Assembly: GCA_030789695.1 (NCBI GenBank)
Contig: CM061132.1
Span: forward strand, 159,694,817 to 159,758,816
Length of the DNA stretch: 64,000 nt
Source: Scilla litardierei
Lineage: Eukaryota > Streptophyta > Magnoliopsida > Asparagales > Asparagaceae
Reading direction: 5' to 3'
A program made the position numbers and the translations under genes. The notes under the pieces are model-generated. The model did not search any database and was not told the origin of the DNA. It saw nothing but the letters and a program-made list of their open reading frames with translations. Positions 42,110 to 53,941 of this stretch are shown piece after piece (within the stretch, counting starts at the first letter, position 1; each line of letters begins with the position of its first letter).

Positions 42110-45100
42110 TGATCGCTCCGGGACGTACACCCAGAGAACGATTGTAGTTTTACCGCAAGCGCACGGCGTAGTGGCGAGCGGGTATCGAACACGAGGAGGT
42201 GGTGTTGGTTCCAATCTATCCTAGGTTGGTTTGACTACGAATGTATTATTGGTGGAGATGGCTATGGTATGATATAATGGAAATGGTGGTGGATGTCGGT
42301 GTCGGTGATAAAGAAATCGGTCAAATATCGATTCAAATACAATATAATAAAAGAGGGAATTTGCCTTGCGGCGATCCTGTCACAATCGTCGGGCAAAGTA
42401 TGGGGATATAAAATCAAATAAAGACGTCTAGGGCTAGGGAATTCCCACTACGGAGCGTCATACATCATCGTAAATAGTGAATCTCAATATTACTAGACTT
42501 GTGTTGAGGTGAACTAGTCGTAACTGAATAGAGAACCAAGCTCACGCTCTCGCGCTATTGCCGGTCTATAGCAACCTAGATTAGGGCCCAATCTCTTGCA
42601 AACCCTAACCTAAGCCGCTAGCATGAAGATCGACGTCATCGTTCAATCGCTCCTCGAGCCCACTCTCGTGCAAACTCGAGTTACGATCTAGGTTGTGATA
42701 GTTCGTATTCGTCCAATCTCTTGCAAACGAATATGGGTATAGATTTACAATTAAAAATCCTAGCTTTGGTCCAATCTCTTGCAAACCAAGTCTAGAGAAA
42801 TCCAATTGTAAATCTAAATCGAATATCTAGGCCTTCCCATCGATTAGAATCCAATCTCTTGCAAATCCCAAATCGATGGAAATCCCTAACTATCCGTAGT
42901 AAATCAATCACAACCTAACCTCCTAGCAATTCTAGCAATTTAGAAATTCATTCATCACAAATATGAAATTAGATCCATAGGGTTCATCCCCAAACCCTAG
43001 AACAACAAATATACTCTAGCATAGCAATAAGGATATATGAATCAATAAAAAATCATTGCTTGCATACAAAAAGATAGAAAAACAAAGATTCAAATAAAAA
43101 GAAGAAAATACTTAGCTTTAATGAAGATCTTCAATCCAAAATACAAGCTTTTAGATCCAAGAGGGGGCCTAGGGCATGGCCTAACCTCTAAAATAAATCC
43201 CTCCTAAAACATCTTGGGGGCTAAGAAAACATAATGAGGATCCCCTCTAATGGTGGCTACAAACCCCTTAAATACTCCCCCAAAACCCTAGCAAGAAACC
43301 CTAGAAAACCCCTCAAATTCGTGCCCAAAAACAGCCCAAACCGCAACTTAAAATCTGGGCCCAGGCCGCACTCGGCCGAGTGGAATATGTGACCCGGCCG
43401 AGTGACACTGACATGCAAATTCCAGCACTGCAGCATCAGTTTGCAGAAATTCCCTAGATTTCATCCGACCTCCGATTTGCGCGTTCTTGGCGGCGTTGGA
43501 ACCGTCATGAAGTCTACTATCCATAAAAATATGAGAAAAATACTTTGATTGCTGGAATGATAGCAGATTTCAAAAGAGTGAGAGGCTGTCTGAAAATCTG
43601 GGCGCTGCATGTCCTCGGCATCACTCGGTCGAGTGGCAAATGTCACTCGGCCGAGGGGCATTTGGTACTCGGGTGAACGGCTTTCGTCACTCGGCCGAGT
43701 CGGGCTTCTGGGGCAGACTGACGGATTACAGTAAGTTGGACATTTTGGCTTGCCGTCGTCTGGGTGCCACTCGGGCGGACGGAGTCTCCGCACTCGGCCG
43801 AGTCGGCGTGCGATGCTCGGCCGAGTGCACGCTGATACATCTCTGTTGCGTGTCCGATCTGGCCGGCCGAGCGGGGTCTCAATGCTCGGCCGAGTGACTC
43901 CTTCACTCGGCCGAGTGGCATGCTGAAAATGCCCAATCTTCATCTTTTCGCTCCCCCGTCGCTCCTACGGCGTTCTTTCTTCTTCCACTCCTCTTCCATT
44001 ACAGAATAACCCTCAAAAGGGCCATGGTTGACACTTCGGAGTGGGCGCAAATCCTCTTGATCTCATAATAGATCAAAATCGCTCCATATATCCTGAAATA
44101 CGACAAAAACAAGAAATAGTGAAAAGCATCGCAATATTGTCGAATAATCGTGAAAAGCGTGATATGGGCGATCAAAACGGTATGCAAATATGCAGAAAAA
44201 AGGTGTAAAATATGGACCGATCAAAATCCCCCAAGCTTACCTCTTACTCGTCCTCGAGGAAGATAAGTAAAAAGACGAACTCGGGAGATGAAAAATAAGG
44301 GAAATGAAATAAAAGAATACGAAGTGGAAGGGGTCGCTAGATTCTTCTCTCAGATCTCAAGGCATAAGCTACACATCACGATAACTTGGAAAATACAAAT
44401 CACATGCTATGAGGATTTCATATCTTACATAAACATGGTACTTGCAAGCTTTTAAGAACAACAAAAGGGATTCTCTAAATTCATACAATCAGTTCATATC
44501 CACGTCACGCATTTCATAGGATTCAATATACAAATGTTGGCGATGCACTTTTCAATCAAAAGTTATAAATGAAGCATATATGATACACACCAAGCATGCA
44601 ATGGAGAATAGAATAAGAGTCATGGCATTCACATATTTGTTTCAAATCATGAAAAATCTCCATATCTAATATATTGTGCTAAGTTTCAGCATTATCAAAC
44701 TTCCCCATTCGTGCGCCTCTCCACTCTAACGTCGCACTCACTCATATGGTCAAATGAGTTCACCCCCCCAAGCTTAGCTTGAGGCATCGCATCTAAAGGA
44801 ATATGATAGTGGAAAATGGGATTTTTGCCTTGGTTTTCCCAAGTATTTTGTGGCTCCAATAATGAGATAGAGAAACATTTTTTTTTCTTTTTTCTTTTTT
44901 TTTTTGAACTTTTTTGTTTCTCACTTTTCTTTTTGGATTTTTGTAGGAGCTATATGATTTGTATTTTTGGCTTTTGGCTCCTTTTTGGCTTTTTGGACTT
45001 TTGGAGCTAACTTTTTCTTTTGTGGGGATTTTTGGGAAATAGATGCGATATAATTAGCTTTAGGAGGTGAACTCAAGTGACATGTAGAGAATAAAAAGAT

Positions 45101-46006
45101 ATATGTGGAGGAAGAAATAATGTAACACTCGGTTCACTCTAAGATGTGCACAAACGGTTCAATAAGATAATACATCAACTAAAACTCATATGTAAGCATG
45201 TATATTCTCAATCATCTCAATAAATAGCGAAGTCAAGCAGTAAAGTTTACAAACATATCAGGCATGCAACAGAAGGTGAATGAGACAATAAAACTGATGC
45301 TTCAGATATACTAATGATGCGTGAATCTTGGTGCATTTCCAACAAAAGCATACTAAACACTAATCCATACATTTAGTTTCAATTAATATCATGCATTCAT
45401 GTAGAGGAATCATCAAAAGAAATAGATTTGCAAGCACATGTGAATAGCAAGACTATGGAATACTCTAAGTAGCATGGCAAGGAATAATAAGCATCGTGAT
45501 GGGTGCTAAAGCAATAAGAGATATCATCATACAAAACTCATCTAGCGGAAGAAGAGAGAGGAAAATAAAGAAATAAAAATAAAAGAGGGGAAAGAAAAGA
45601 AAATCAAGCACACAATATGATGCATGAACATACATAAAAGGAAAATAAGATGGAAAAATCAAAAAGATGATGCAAAAATTTTGAAAATTTTTAAAAAACC
45701 CTAAAATAAAGTAAAAATGCAACTAATGCATCTAAATGGCATGGAAATGCACTCTCCCAAGCTTAAACTTCACATTGTCCTCAATGTGATCGTAATGAAA
45801 GAATATGAGGAACAACGATAATAATAAGGGGGTGAATGAAAAATGATGAAATGAATGACATGAAATCCTAATGCAACTACATGCACATACAATGATGCAT
45901 GAGAGCGCCTTCCCCCAAGCTTATACCAAACAATCCTATTCAAATGACTTGACCAAAAATGTCATGGCTTTGCAAAGCGTGATCAAGTCAAACGAATAAG
46001 AAAGCA
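42110..46006 (-). repeat. Element C 3' LTR
   Basis: 3897 bp, nearly identical to the other copy. The same palindrome cluster lies at 43370-43930 and the same CCAATCTCTTGCAAA repeats at 42585-42870. ORFs in it (for example 43461-43943 minus) are translations of the palindrome repeats. Confidence 0.88.
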
Positions 46007-46209
46007 AGGTCTCACTTGAAAGAAATGCTCGAATGTGGTGAGCAAAAGGATGTGACACATCAAAATATAAAGTGGACAATTAATATATATAATGGGTTTG
46101 GGGTGTAAAAATTTTTGTTGCCATCATATGAGGTAATATTTATTCAAGCAAATCTATACGGTCCTCTCGCTGTCGAGAGAATTCGTGTTTATTTAAAGCA
46201 TAAAAATTT
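46007..46209. other. Element C interior, 3' non-coding part
   Basis: Short AT-rich stretch between the ORF end and the 3' LTR. No strong polypurine tract is obvious. Confidence 0.5.
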
Positions 46210-47874
46210 CTACACTACTGGATTGATATCACCTGTAGCAAAAGGCGGATCCAGTATCTTTGCCGGTGCAGGCAACTGCTCCAACTGCTCCTTCCGTGGC
46301 TCTGCCAGGCGCACATGTCCACGGACACCAACGAACTCTAGCAATGCATCCTCCAGCATTCCCACAAGGACTCCACCTGTACCCTGCAGAGAATAGGATG
46401 CATCAGTTCGCTGCAAAAATTTCACCCTCATAATAAAAGTATTCCAAAGAGGATCGTCAATAGAAATATATGAAATAAATAGTGGTGGACGATACTTCCC
46501 TGGAAATAATCCAATATCCTCACGTGCCGTGATAGCTGTCTCCACGGTGTCTTCTCTATGCTGCTCAGGTAAATCTAGATCATAGGTGTGGACCCCATCA
46601 AGATGCTCCTCATCATCATCGGACTCATCCCAGTGCACCCCTTGATCATATTCATATGTGTCCATGGGTGCTAACTCCTCGCTCTCCTCCACATATACGT
46701 CCCATCGTACCTCTTGATCGTATGTACATGAATCCTGCAAAAGGCACGATGAATCATAAAAAACATCATACACGGGAGGGAAATCAAAGATAAAGGGCGA
46801 GGGAGTAAAGAGATCTCCCTGAAGGGGGGCCAAAAGCTCTGTGGGGTAGTCCTCTGCATCAGTGGGAGGATGAGGTGGCTGCGGAAGCTCTAATGGAGGA
46901 GGATAGTGCTCGGGATCCTCATGAATGGCTGTGTCCTCGTCCCGATGCACGACCTCCTCGGTGATAAGCTCTGGCTCTGTGTGTAAGGCCTCCTCAAAAG
47001 CATGCTCTGACTCCGTATGTGAGGCCTCCTCGGCAATATGCTCTGGCTCGATAGCGTGCTCCTTTGCCTTCTCATCAACTATCAATGTAGGCTCTCTCTG
47101 GGATGGTGATGCTGGCTGCTCAGGTGTGTCAACTTGTGGGGATGTATCATGTGGAGGGGAATGCCCGCAAGAAATCCGAAAATATAGTCTATCCCCCTCA
47201 AGTCTGACATGGATGTCCTCCTCAATTGTTCCTGCAGCTGAAACACGGTTCATAACAAAATCTGCAAATCGTAGCTCAAATGCATCACCTGCCGTAATGC
47301 TCTCTGAACCGGTGAACCTCACTGACTCCAAGAGACCCTCCAATAATCTCTGAAATGCGTCCTCCTCTGGCTACGCATATGACTCAGTTTCTGCTTCCTT
47401 CACTGCCTCTTCGTCCATCCACTCTTCATATGCAATAAATGTATCGTAGGAAGTGGGATCGACGACGGCACATTCTGGCTCTGGTAGTAAGTCTGGCGAT
47501 GCTTCTTGCCCATAAAATGAAGAAGCAGAACTGATATCTTTGGAAATCCCTTCAACCTTAAGCATGAGCATATTCATTTCAAGTTGCCTCTTCACCCGTT
47601 CCAATAGAAGGTTACCCTTTTCAAGCCCGGCTTGCACTTCAACCTGGTGTGCATGCATCTCATCAAAAAAGATCCTTTGTCTCTCATCAAGCTCGGGCCA
47701 GTGCATCTCCTCAAAAAGGTATTCGCCCATCTGAGCACTCTGATCAAAATAGTATTCTCCCATCTGAGCATTCTGATCATAATAGTATCCTCCCATCTGA
47801 GCACTCTGATCAAAATAGTAATCTCCCGTCTGAGAATTCTGATCAAAATCTGTGGTCCACGTAGTATAATCCAT
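46210..47874 (-). CDS. Unrecognised acidic ORF of element C with one in-frame amber codon
   Basis: The only long ORF of the interior: ATG 47874 (MDYTTWTTDFDQNSQTG) to 46210, about 554 codons, with one TAG at 47371-47373. Both sides are in the same frame, so a single change would open it. Visible features: four tandem repeats of about 13 residues (FDQSAQMGEYY type) at residues 15-60; a helical, charged region with coiled-coil look (QAGLEKGNLLLERVKRQLEM); after the stop, ADFVMNRVSAAGTIEEDIHV; three imperfect EEAxHTExEH-type acidic repeats; and a C-terminal block FPGKYRPPLFISYISIDDPL to AEPRKEQLEQLPAPAKIL. There is no zinc knuckle, protease, RT or integrase motif. I do not recognise the family. 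Preservation in a young element argues that it is or recently was translated. Confidence 0.55.
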
Positions 47875-48037
47875 AGCACCTGATCAACAAAGATAAATAC
47901 CTGGAGAAAAGATATCAGTGGCACAAAAGAATATAGAAATGATAATAATGGTGGCAGGGGTGAAAATTTCCTTTTTATTTTTATTTTTTTCGTAGTCTAA
48001 TCAACCTAATTGTGACAAATTGGCACCAACGGAAACA

Positions 48038-48057
48038 CCTCCCCGGCAACAGTGCCA
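48038..48057 (-). other. Element C primer-binding site
   Basis: TGGCACTGTTGCCGGGGAGG on the minus strand, close to TGGCGCCGTTGCCGGGG (aspartate tRNA 3' end) used by Tat/Athila-type elements. It differs at two positions in the first 17. Confidence 0.75.
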
Positions 48058-48063
48058 AAAACT

Positions 48064-51000
48064 TGATCGCTCCGGGACGTACACCCAGAGAACGATTGTA
48101 GTTTTACCGCAAGCACACGGCGTAGTGGCGAGCGGGTATCGAACACGAGGAGGTGGTGTTGGTTCCAATCTATCCTAGGTTGGTTTGACTACGAATGTAT
48201 TATTGGTGGAGATGGCTATGGTATGATATAATGGAAATGGTGGTGGATGTCGGTGTCGGTGATAAAGAAATCGGTCAAATATCGATTCAAATACAATATA
48301 ATAAAAGAGGGAATTTGCCTTGCGGCGATCCTGTCACAATCGTCGGGCAAAGTATGGGGATATAAAATCAAATAAAGACGTCTATGGCTAGGGAATTCCC
48401 ACTACGGAGCGTCATACATCATCGTAAATAGTGAATCTCAATATTACTAGACTTGTGTTGAGGTGAACTAGTCGTAACTGAATAGAGAACCAAGCTCACG
48501 CTCTCGCGCTATTGCCGGTCTATAGCAACCTAGATTAGGGCCCAATCTCTTGCAAACCCTAACCTAAGCCGCTAGCATGAAGATCGACGTCATCGTTCAA
48601 TCGCTCCTCGAGCCCACTCTCGTGCAAACTCGAGTTACGATCTAGGTTGTGATAGTTCGTATTCGTCCAATCTCTTGCAAACGAATATGGGTATAGATTT
48701 ACAATTAAAAATCCTAGCTTTGGTCCAATCTCTTGCAAACCAAGTCTAGAGAAATCCAATTGTAAATCTAAATCGAATATCTAGGCCTTCCCATCGATTA
48801 GAATCCAATCTCTTGCAAATCCCAAATCGATGGAAATCCCTAGCTATCCGTAGTAAATCAATCACAACCTAACCTCCTAGCAATTCTAGCAATTTAGAAA
48901 TTCATTCATCACAAATATGAAATTAGATCCATAGGGTTCATCCCCAAACCCTAGAACAACAAATCTACTCTAGCATAGCAATAAGGATATATGAATCAAT
49001 AAAAAATCATTGCTTGCATACAAAAAGATAGAAAAACAAAGATTCAAATAAAAAGAAGAAAATACTTAGCTTTGATGAAGATCTTCAATCCAAAATACAA
49101 GCTTTTAGATCCAAGAGGGGGCCTAGGGCATGGCCTAACCTCTAAAATAAATCCCTCCTAAAACATCTTGGGGGCTAAGAAAACATAATGGGGATCCCCT
49201 CTAATGGTGGCTACAAACCCCTTAAATACTCCCCCAAAACCCTAGCAAGAAACCCTAGAAAACCCCTCAAATTCGTGCCCAAAAACAGCCCAAACCGCAA
49301 CTTAAAATCTGGGCCCAGGCCGCACTCGGCCGAGTGGAATATGTGACCCGGCCGAGTGACACTGACATGCAAATTCCAGCACTGCAGCATCAACTTGCAG
49401 AAATTCCCTAGATTTCATCCGACCTCCGATTTGCGCGTTCTTGGCGGCGTTGGAACCGTCATGAAGTCTACAATCCATAAAAAATATAAGAAAAATACTT
49501 TGATTGCTGGAATGATAGCAGATTTCAAAAGAGTGAGAGGCTGTCTGAAAATCTGGGCGCTGCATGTCCTCGGCATCACTCGGTCGAGTGGCAAATGTCA
49601 CTCGGCCGAGGGGCATTTGGTACTCGGGCGAACGGCTTTCGTCACTCGGCCGAGTCAGGCTTCTGGGGCAGACTGACGGATTACAGTAAGTTGGACATTT
49701 TGGCTTGCCGTCGTCTGGGTGCCACTCGGGCGGACGGAGTCTCCGCACTCGGCCGAGTCGGCGTGCGATGCTCGGCCGAGTGCACGCTGATACATCTCTG
49801 TTGCGTGTCCGATCTGGCCGGCCGAGCGGGGTCTCAATGCTCGGCCGAGTGACTCCTTCACTCGGCCGAGTGGCATGCTGAAAATGCCCAATCTTCATCT
49901 TTTCGCTCCCCCGTCGCTCCTACGGCGTTCTTTCTTCTTCCACTCCTCTTCCATTGCAGAATAACCCTCAAAAGGGCCATGGTTGACACTTCGGAGTGGG
50001 CGCAAATCCTCTTGATCTCATAATAGATCAAAATCGCTCCATATATCCTGAAATACGACAAAAACAAGAAATAGTGAAAAGCATCGCAATATTGTCGAAT
50101 AATCGTGAAAAGCGTGATATGGGCGATCAAAACGGTATGCAAATATGCAGAAAAAAGGTGTAAAATATGGACCGATCAAAATCCCCCAAGCTTACCTCTT
50201 ACTCGTCCTCGAGGAAGATAAGTAAAAAGACGAACTCGGGAGATGAAAAATAAGGGAAATGAAATAAAAGAATACGAAGTGGAAGGGGTCGCTAGATTCT
50301 TCTCTCAGATCTCAAGGCATAAGCTACACATCACGATAACTTGGAAAATACAAATCACATGCTATGAGGATTTCATATCTTACATAAACATGGTACTTGC
50401 AAGCTTTTAAGAACAACAAAAGGGATTCTCTAAATTCATACAATCAGTTCATATCCACGTCACGCATTTCATAGGATTCAATATACAAATGTTGGCGATG
50501 CACTTTTCAATCAAAAGTTATAAATGAAGCATATATGATACACACCAAGCATGCAATGGAGAATAGAATAAGAGTCATGGCATTCACATATTTGTTTCAA
50601 ATCATGAAAAATCTCCATATCTAATATATTGTGCTAAGTTTCAGCATTATCAAACTTCCCCATTCGTGCGCCTCTCCACTATAACGTCGCACTCACTCAT
50701 ATGGTCAAATGAGTTCACCCCCCCAAGCTTAGCTTGAGGCATCGCATCTAAAGAAATATGATAGTGGAAAATGGGATTTTTGCCTTGGTTTTCCCAAGTA
50801 TTTTGTGGCTCCAATAATGAGATAGAGAAACATTTTTTTTTTCTTTTTTCTTTTTTTTTTTGAACTTTTTTGTTTCTCACTTTTCTTTTTGGATTTTTGT
50901 AGGAGCTATATGATTTGTATTTTTGGCTTTTGGCTCCTTTTTGGCTTTTTGGACTTTTGGAGCTAACTTTTTCTTTTGTGGGGATTTTTGGGAAATAGAT

Positions 51001-51962
51001 GCGATATAATTAGCTTTAGGAGGTGAACTCAAGTGACATGTAGAGAATAAAAAGATATATGTGGAGGAAGAAATAATGTAACACTCGGTTCACTCTAAGA
51101 TGTGCACAAACGGTTCAATAAGATAATACATCAACTAAAACTCATATGTAAGCATGTATATTCTCAATCATCTCAATAAATAGCGAAGTCAAGCAGTAAA
51201 GTTTACAAACATATCAGGCATGCAACAGAAGGTGAATGAGACAATAAAACTGATGCTTCAGATATACTAATGATGCGTGAATCTTGGTGCATTTCCAACA
51301 AAAGCATACTAAACACTAATCCATACATTTAGTTTCAATTAATATCATGCATTCATGTAGAGGAATCATCAAAAGAAATAGATTTGCAAGCACATGTGAA
51401 TAGCAAGACTATGGAATACTCTAAGTAGCATGGCAAGGAATAATAAGCATCGTGATGGGTGCTAAAGCAATAAGAGATATCATCATACAAAACTCATCTA
51501 GCGGAAGAAGAGAGAGGAAAATAAAGAAATAAAAATAAAAGAGGGGAAAGAAAAGAAAATCAAGCACACAATATGATGCATGAACATACATAAAAGGAAA
51601 ATAAGATGGAAAAATCAAAAAGATGATGCAAAAATTTTGAAAATTTTTAAAAAACACTAAAATAAAGTAAAAATGCAACTAATGCATCTAAATGGCATGG
51701 AAATGCACTCTCCCAAGCTTAAACTTCACATTGTCCTCAATGTGATCGTAATGAAAGAATATGAGGAACAACGATAATAATAAGGGGGTGAATGAAAAAT
51801 GATGAAATGAATGACATGAAATCCTAATGCAACTACATGCACATACAATGATGCATGAGAGCGCCTTCCCCCAAGCTTATACCAAACAATCCTATTCAAA
51901 TGACTTGACCAAAAATGTCATGGCTTTGCAAAGCGTGATCAAGTCAAACGAATAAGAAAGCA
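48064..51962 (-). repeat. Element C 5' LTR
   Basis: 3899 bp, beside the primer site. Internal motifs: four CCAATCTCTTGCAAA repeats in 48540-48830, about a dozen CACTCGGCCGAGTG palindromes in 49320-49880, a CT-rich/T-rich block near 50830. Confidence 0.88.
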
Positions 51963-52429
51963 AGGCAACTGTAGAACAAAATACAGTCGACTGTTTTTGA
52001 GACAGGCGACTGTAAACTGTTCAGCAGTCGGCTGTTATGAACAATCCTAGCACAAACAAAAGAGAATAGAATTGGGATCAAAGGACAAAGGTCTAGAGAT
52101 GTCCTATGACCGAATGGAGATGTGTGTGAGTGCTCCATCAAAGTTCTACTTCTAAGCTACATATTAGAAGAGATAAAAGAAAATTTACATTGACGAATAA
52201 TCTCTTCTTTCCATTGTATGAGCTTGAAGTCTTTACAGAGCTTCAAACATCAATCTACAATCATCCAATTCAAATCATTTACCTTCAATCACGTTTGTGA
52301 GTCATCCATTGCTAGTTGATCTTCATAGTAAGCTTAGGCAATGGATTAACTGCAAAATAGGGGATTAGTCACAAGTATTTATGTTTGCTCATCATTAACA
52401 CCAAGTAGGGAGAAGTCCAATACTCAACA
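51963..52429 (-). repeat. Sirevirus 3' LTR, inner part
   Basis: Matches 62323-62789. The segment equivalent to 61859-62322 of the complete LTR (about 464 bp) is absent at the junctions with element C. Confidence 0.9.
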
Positions 52430-52444
52430 TTCTCCCCCTTTTTG
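52430..52444 (-). other. Sirevirus polypurine tract
   Basis: CAAAAAGGGGGAGAA on the minus strand abuts the 3' LTR start TGTTGAGT. This is the conserved Sirevirus signature. Confidence 0.88.
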
Positions 52445-52792
52445 ATGATGACAAACAAACATAAACAAAAAGATAAATAATTGTGCGTAATGAAAACTTA
52501 CTCCCCCTACATAGATGCCAATCAAGTTAGTCCACAAATATTAGAGCATCTACATAGCAATTGAAGCAAATGAGTGATATATGAATGAATTTAATTCAAG
52601 AAATCTCGGAAATAAAATCCATGTTCATTGTAATCTTACTCCCCCTGAATCTAAGGCAACGAAAATCTTAGATTCAAGCGTTAGAACATACTCAGCAAAT
52701 CTATTATGAATCTTGTATGTTTATTTCTCTCCCCCTATGGCATTATCCAAAAAGGTGGGAGCAAATAACAACAACAATAATAGTGCTAAAAT

Positions 52793-53295
52793 CAGTGTTC
52801 TAAAAATCGGCCTAGGCGGCCGCCTAGGCGGCGCCTAGGCGCTAGGCGGCCAGTAAACGCCCGGATTATGGTCTGGGCGGTCAATCTGGGCGTTTTTGGG
52901 ATTAATCGGCCGCCTAAGCATTCTGGGCGGTGTCTGGGCGCTCTGGGCGGTTCCTAGGCGGTTCCTGGGCGGTTCCTAGGCGGTTTCTGGGCGTTTTTGG
53001 TAAATTGCTTAATTGCACAAGAGTATCTTTTAAATTTTATTTTGTTGCACACAAATACTCTAAAGTAGGTAAACTGGATTTGATTTAGTATGTATTAAAT
53101 ATTTGATGTATTTTAAATAATATATATATTTATATTTATATATAAACATAAATATATTATATAAAAATAAATAAAATAATTAAAAACTGCAAATCCGCCT
53201 AGGCCGATTAATCCCCGATTAATCCCCGATTAATGCTCTGGGCGCTAGGCGCTAGCAATCCGAACGCCTAGCGCCTAGCGTTTTTTACAACCTTG
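52793..53295. mobile_element. Non-autonomous hAT element, 503 bp
   Basis: Ends CAGTGTTCTAAAAA and, reversed, CAAGGTTGTAAAAAA. A perfect 8-bp target duplication GCTAAAAT lies at 52785-52792 and 53296-53303. Both arms are rich in CCTAGGCG/CGCCTAGG repeats around an AT-rich centre. No ORF. It is inserted in the Sirevirus 3' non-coding region. Confidence 0.87.
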
Positions 53296-53303
53296 GCTAA
53301 AAT

Positions 53304-53603
53304 ACGAACTAACAACAATCAAGGAGTATAAAGATATATCGAATCAAAAACTCATAAAATCTCATCATATACACATGTGAGTAATGGAAATGAAATCCAA
53401 TATCAACATTTTAGATATTCGAAATGAAAATAATTTTCACAAATTCATCACATCAACGAAAGAGCATGAATTAACCAATATCAAATTCGTGTATTGTCTC
53501 AAGAGCACATCAAGAAGAGTGAAGCATACAAGGAGACAACATAACATACATCACACAGATACGATAAGCAATAAAGCAAAGTGTGACATAAAAGAGGGTG
53601 CAA

Positions 53604-53697
<94 letters not shown>

Positions 53698-53941
53698 ACT
53701 GAGTACATCAACGGATGGTCATCAACATGGCCATCCCAAAAAGGTACATCATGATCAACAAAAAAAACATCATCATGACGACATCAAAGTATATCATCAT
53801 ACATATATAAAAGTGTCGCAGACAGCATCATCCATCATACACATATAAAAAATATATCATCACTCCACCTAAACAAAAGCAGACCACACAAAATAAAACA
53901 AGGTCTACAGGTGAGTGAACACAACAGCATCAGCAGCAGCC
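53304..53941. other. Sirevirus 3' non-coding stretch
   Basis: Between the hAT element and the extra ORF. It contains only a TA microsatellite and fortuitous ORFs. Confidence 0.55.
53608..53692. repeat. (TA)n microsatellite
   Basis: About 42 uninterrupted AT dinucleotides. Confidence 0.97.

Larger units (their letters stand above)
42110..51962 (-). mobile_element. Young non-autonomous LTR element with 3.9-kb LTRs (element C)
   Basis: Two LTRs, 42110-46006 and 48064-51962, each beginning TGATCGCTCC and ending AAAGCA as written, differ by eye at only about 17 bases plus poly-T length. The 2.06-kb interior has no gag, protease, RT or integrase, but one long ORF on the minus strand. A primer site of the TGGCGCCGTTGCCGGGG type sits six bases from the right LTR, fixing the minus orientation and pointing to a Ty3/gypsy (Tat/Athila-side) parent. 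It is inserted in the Sirevirus LTR without a target duplication and with about 464 bp of host LTR missing. It would need proteins from another element to move. Confidence 0.85.

Noticed and set aside
43461..43943. 160-residue Arg/Pro-rich ORF (and 49302-49898)
   Set aside because: Translation of the CACTCGGCCGAGTG palindrome cluster. Frames differ between the two LTR copies and both strands are open.
53384..53848. ORF with a long Tyr-Ile run
   Set aside because: Produced by the (TA)n microsatellite.
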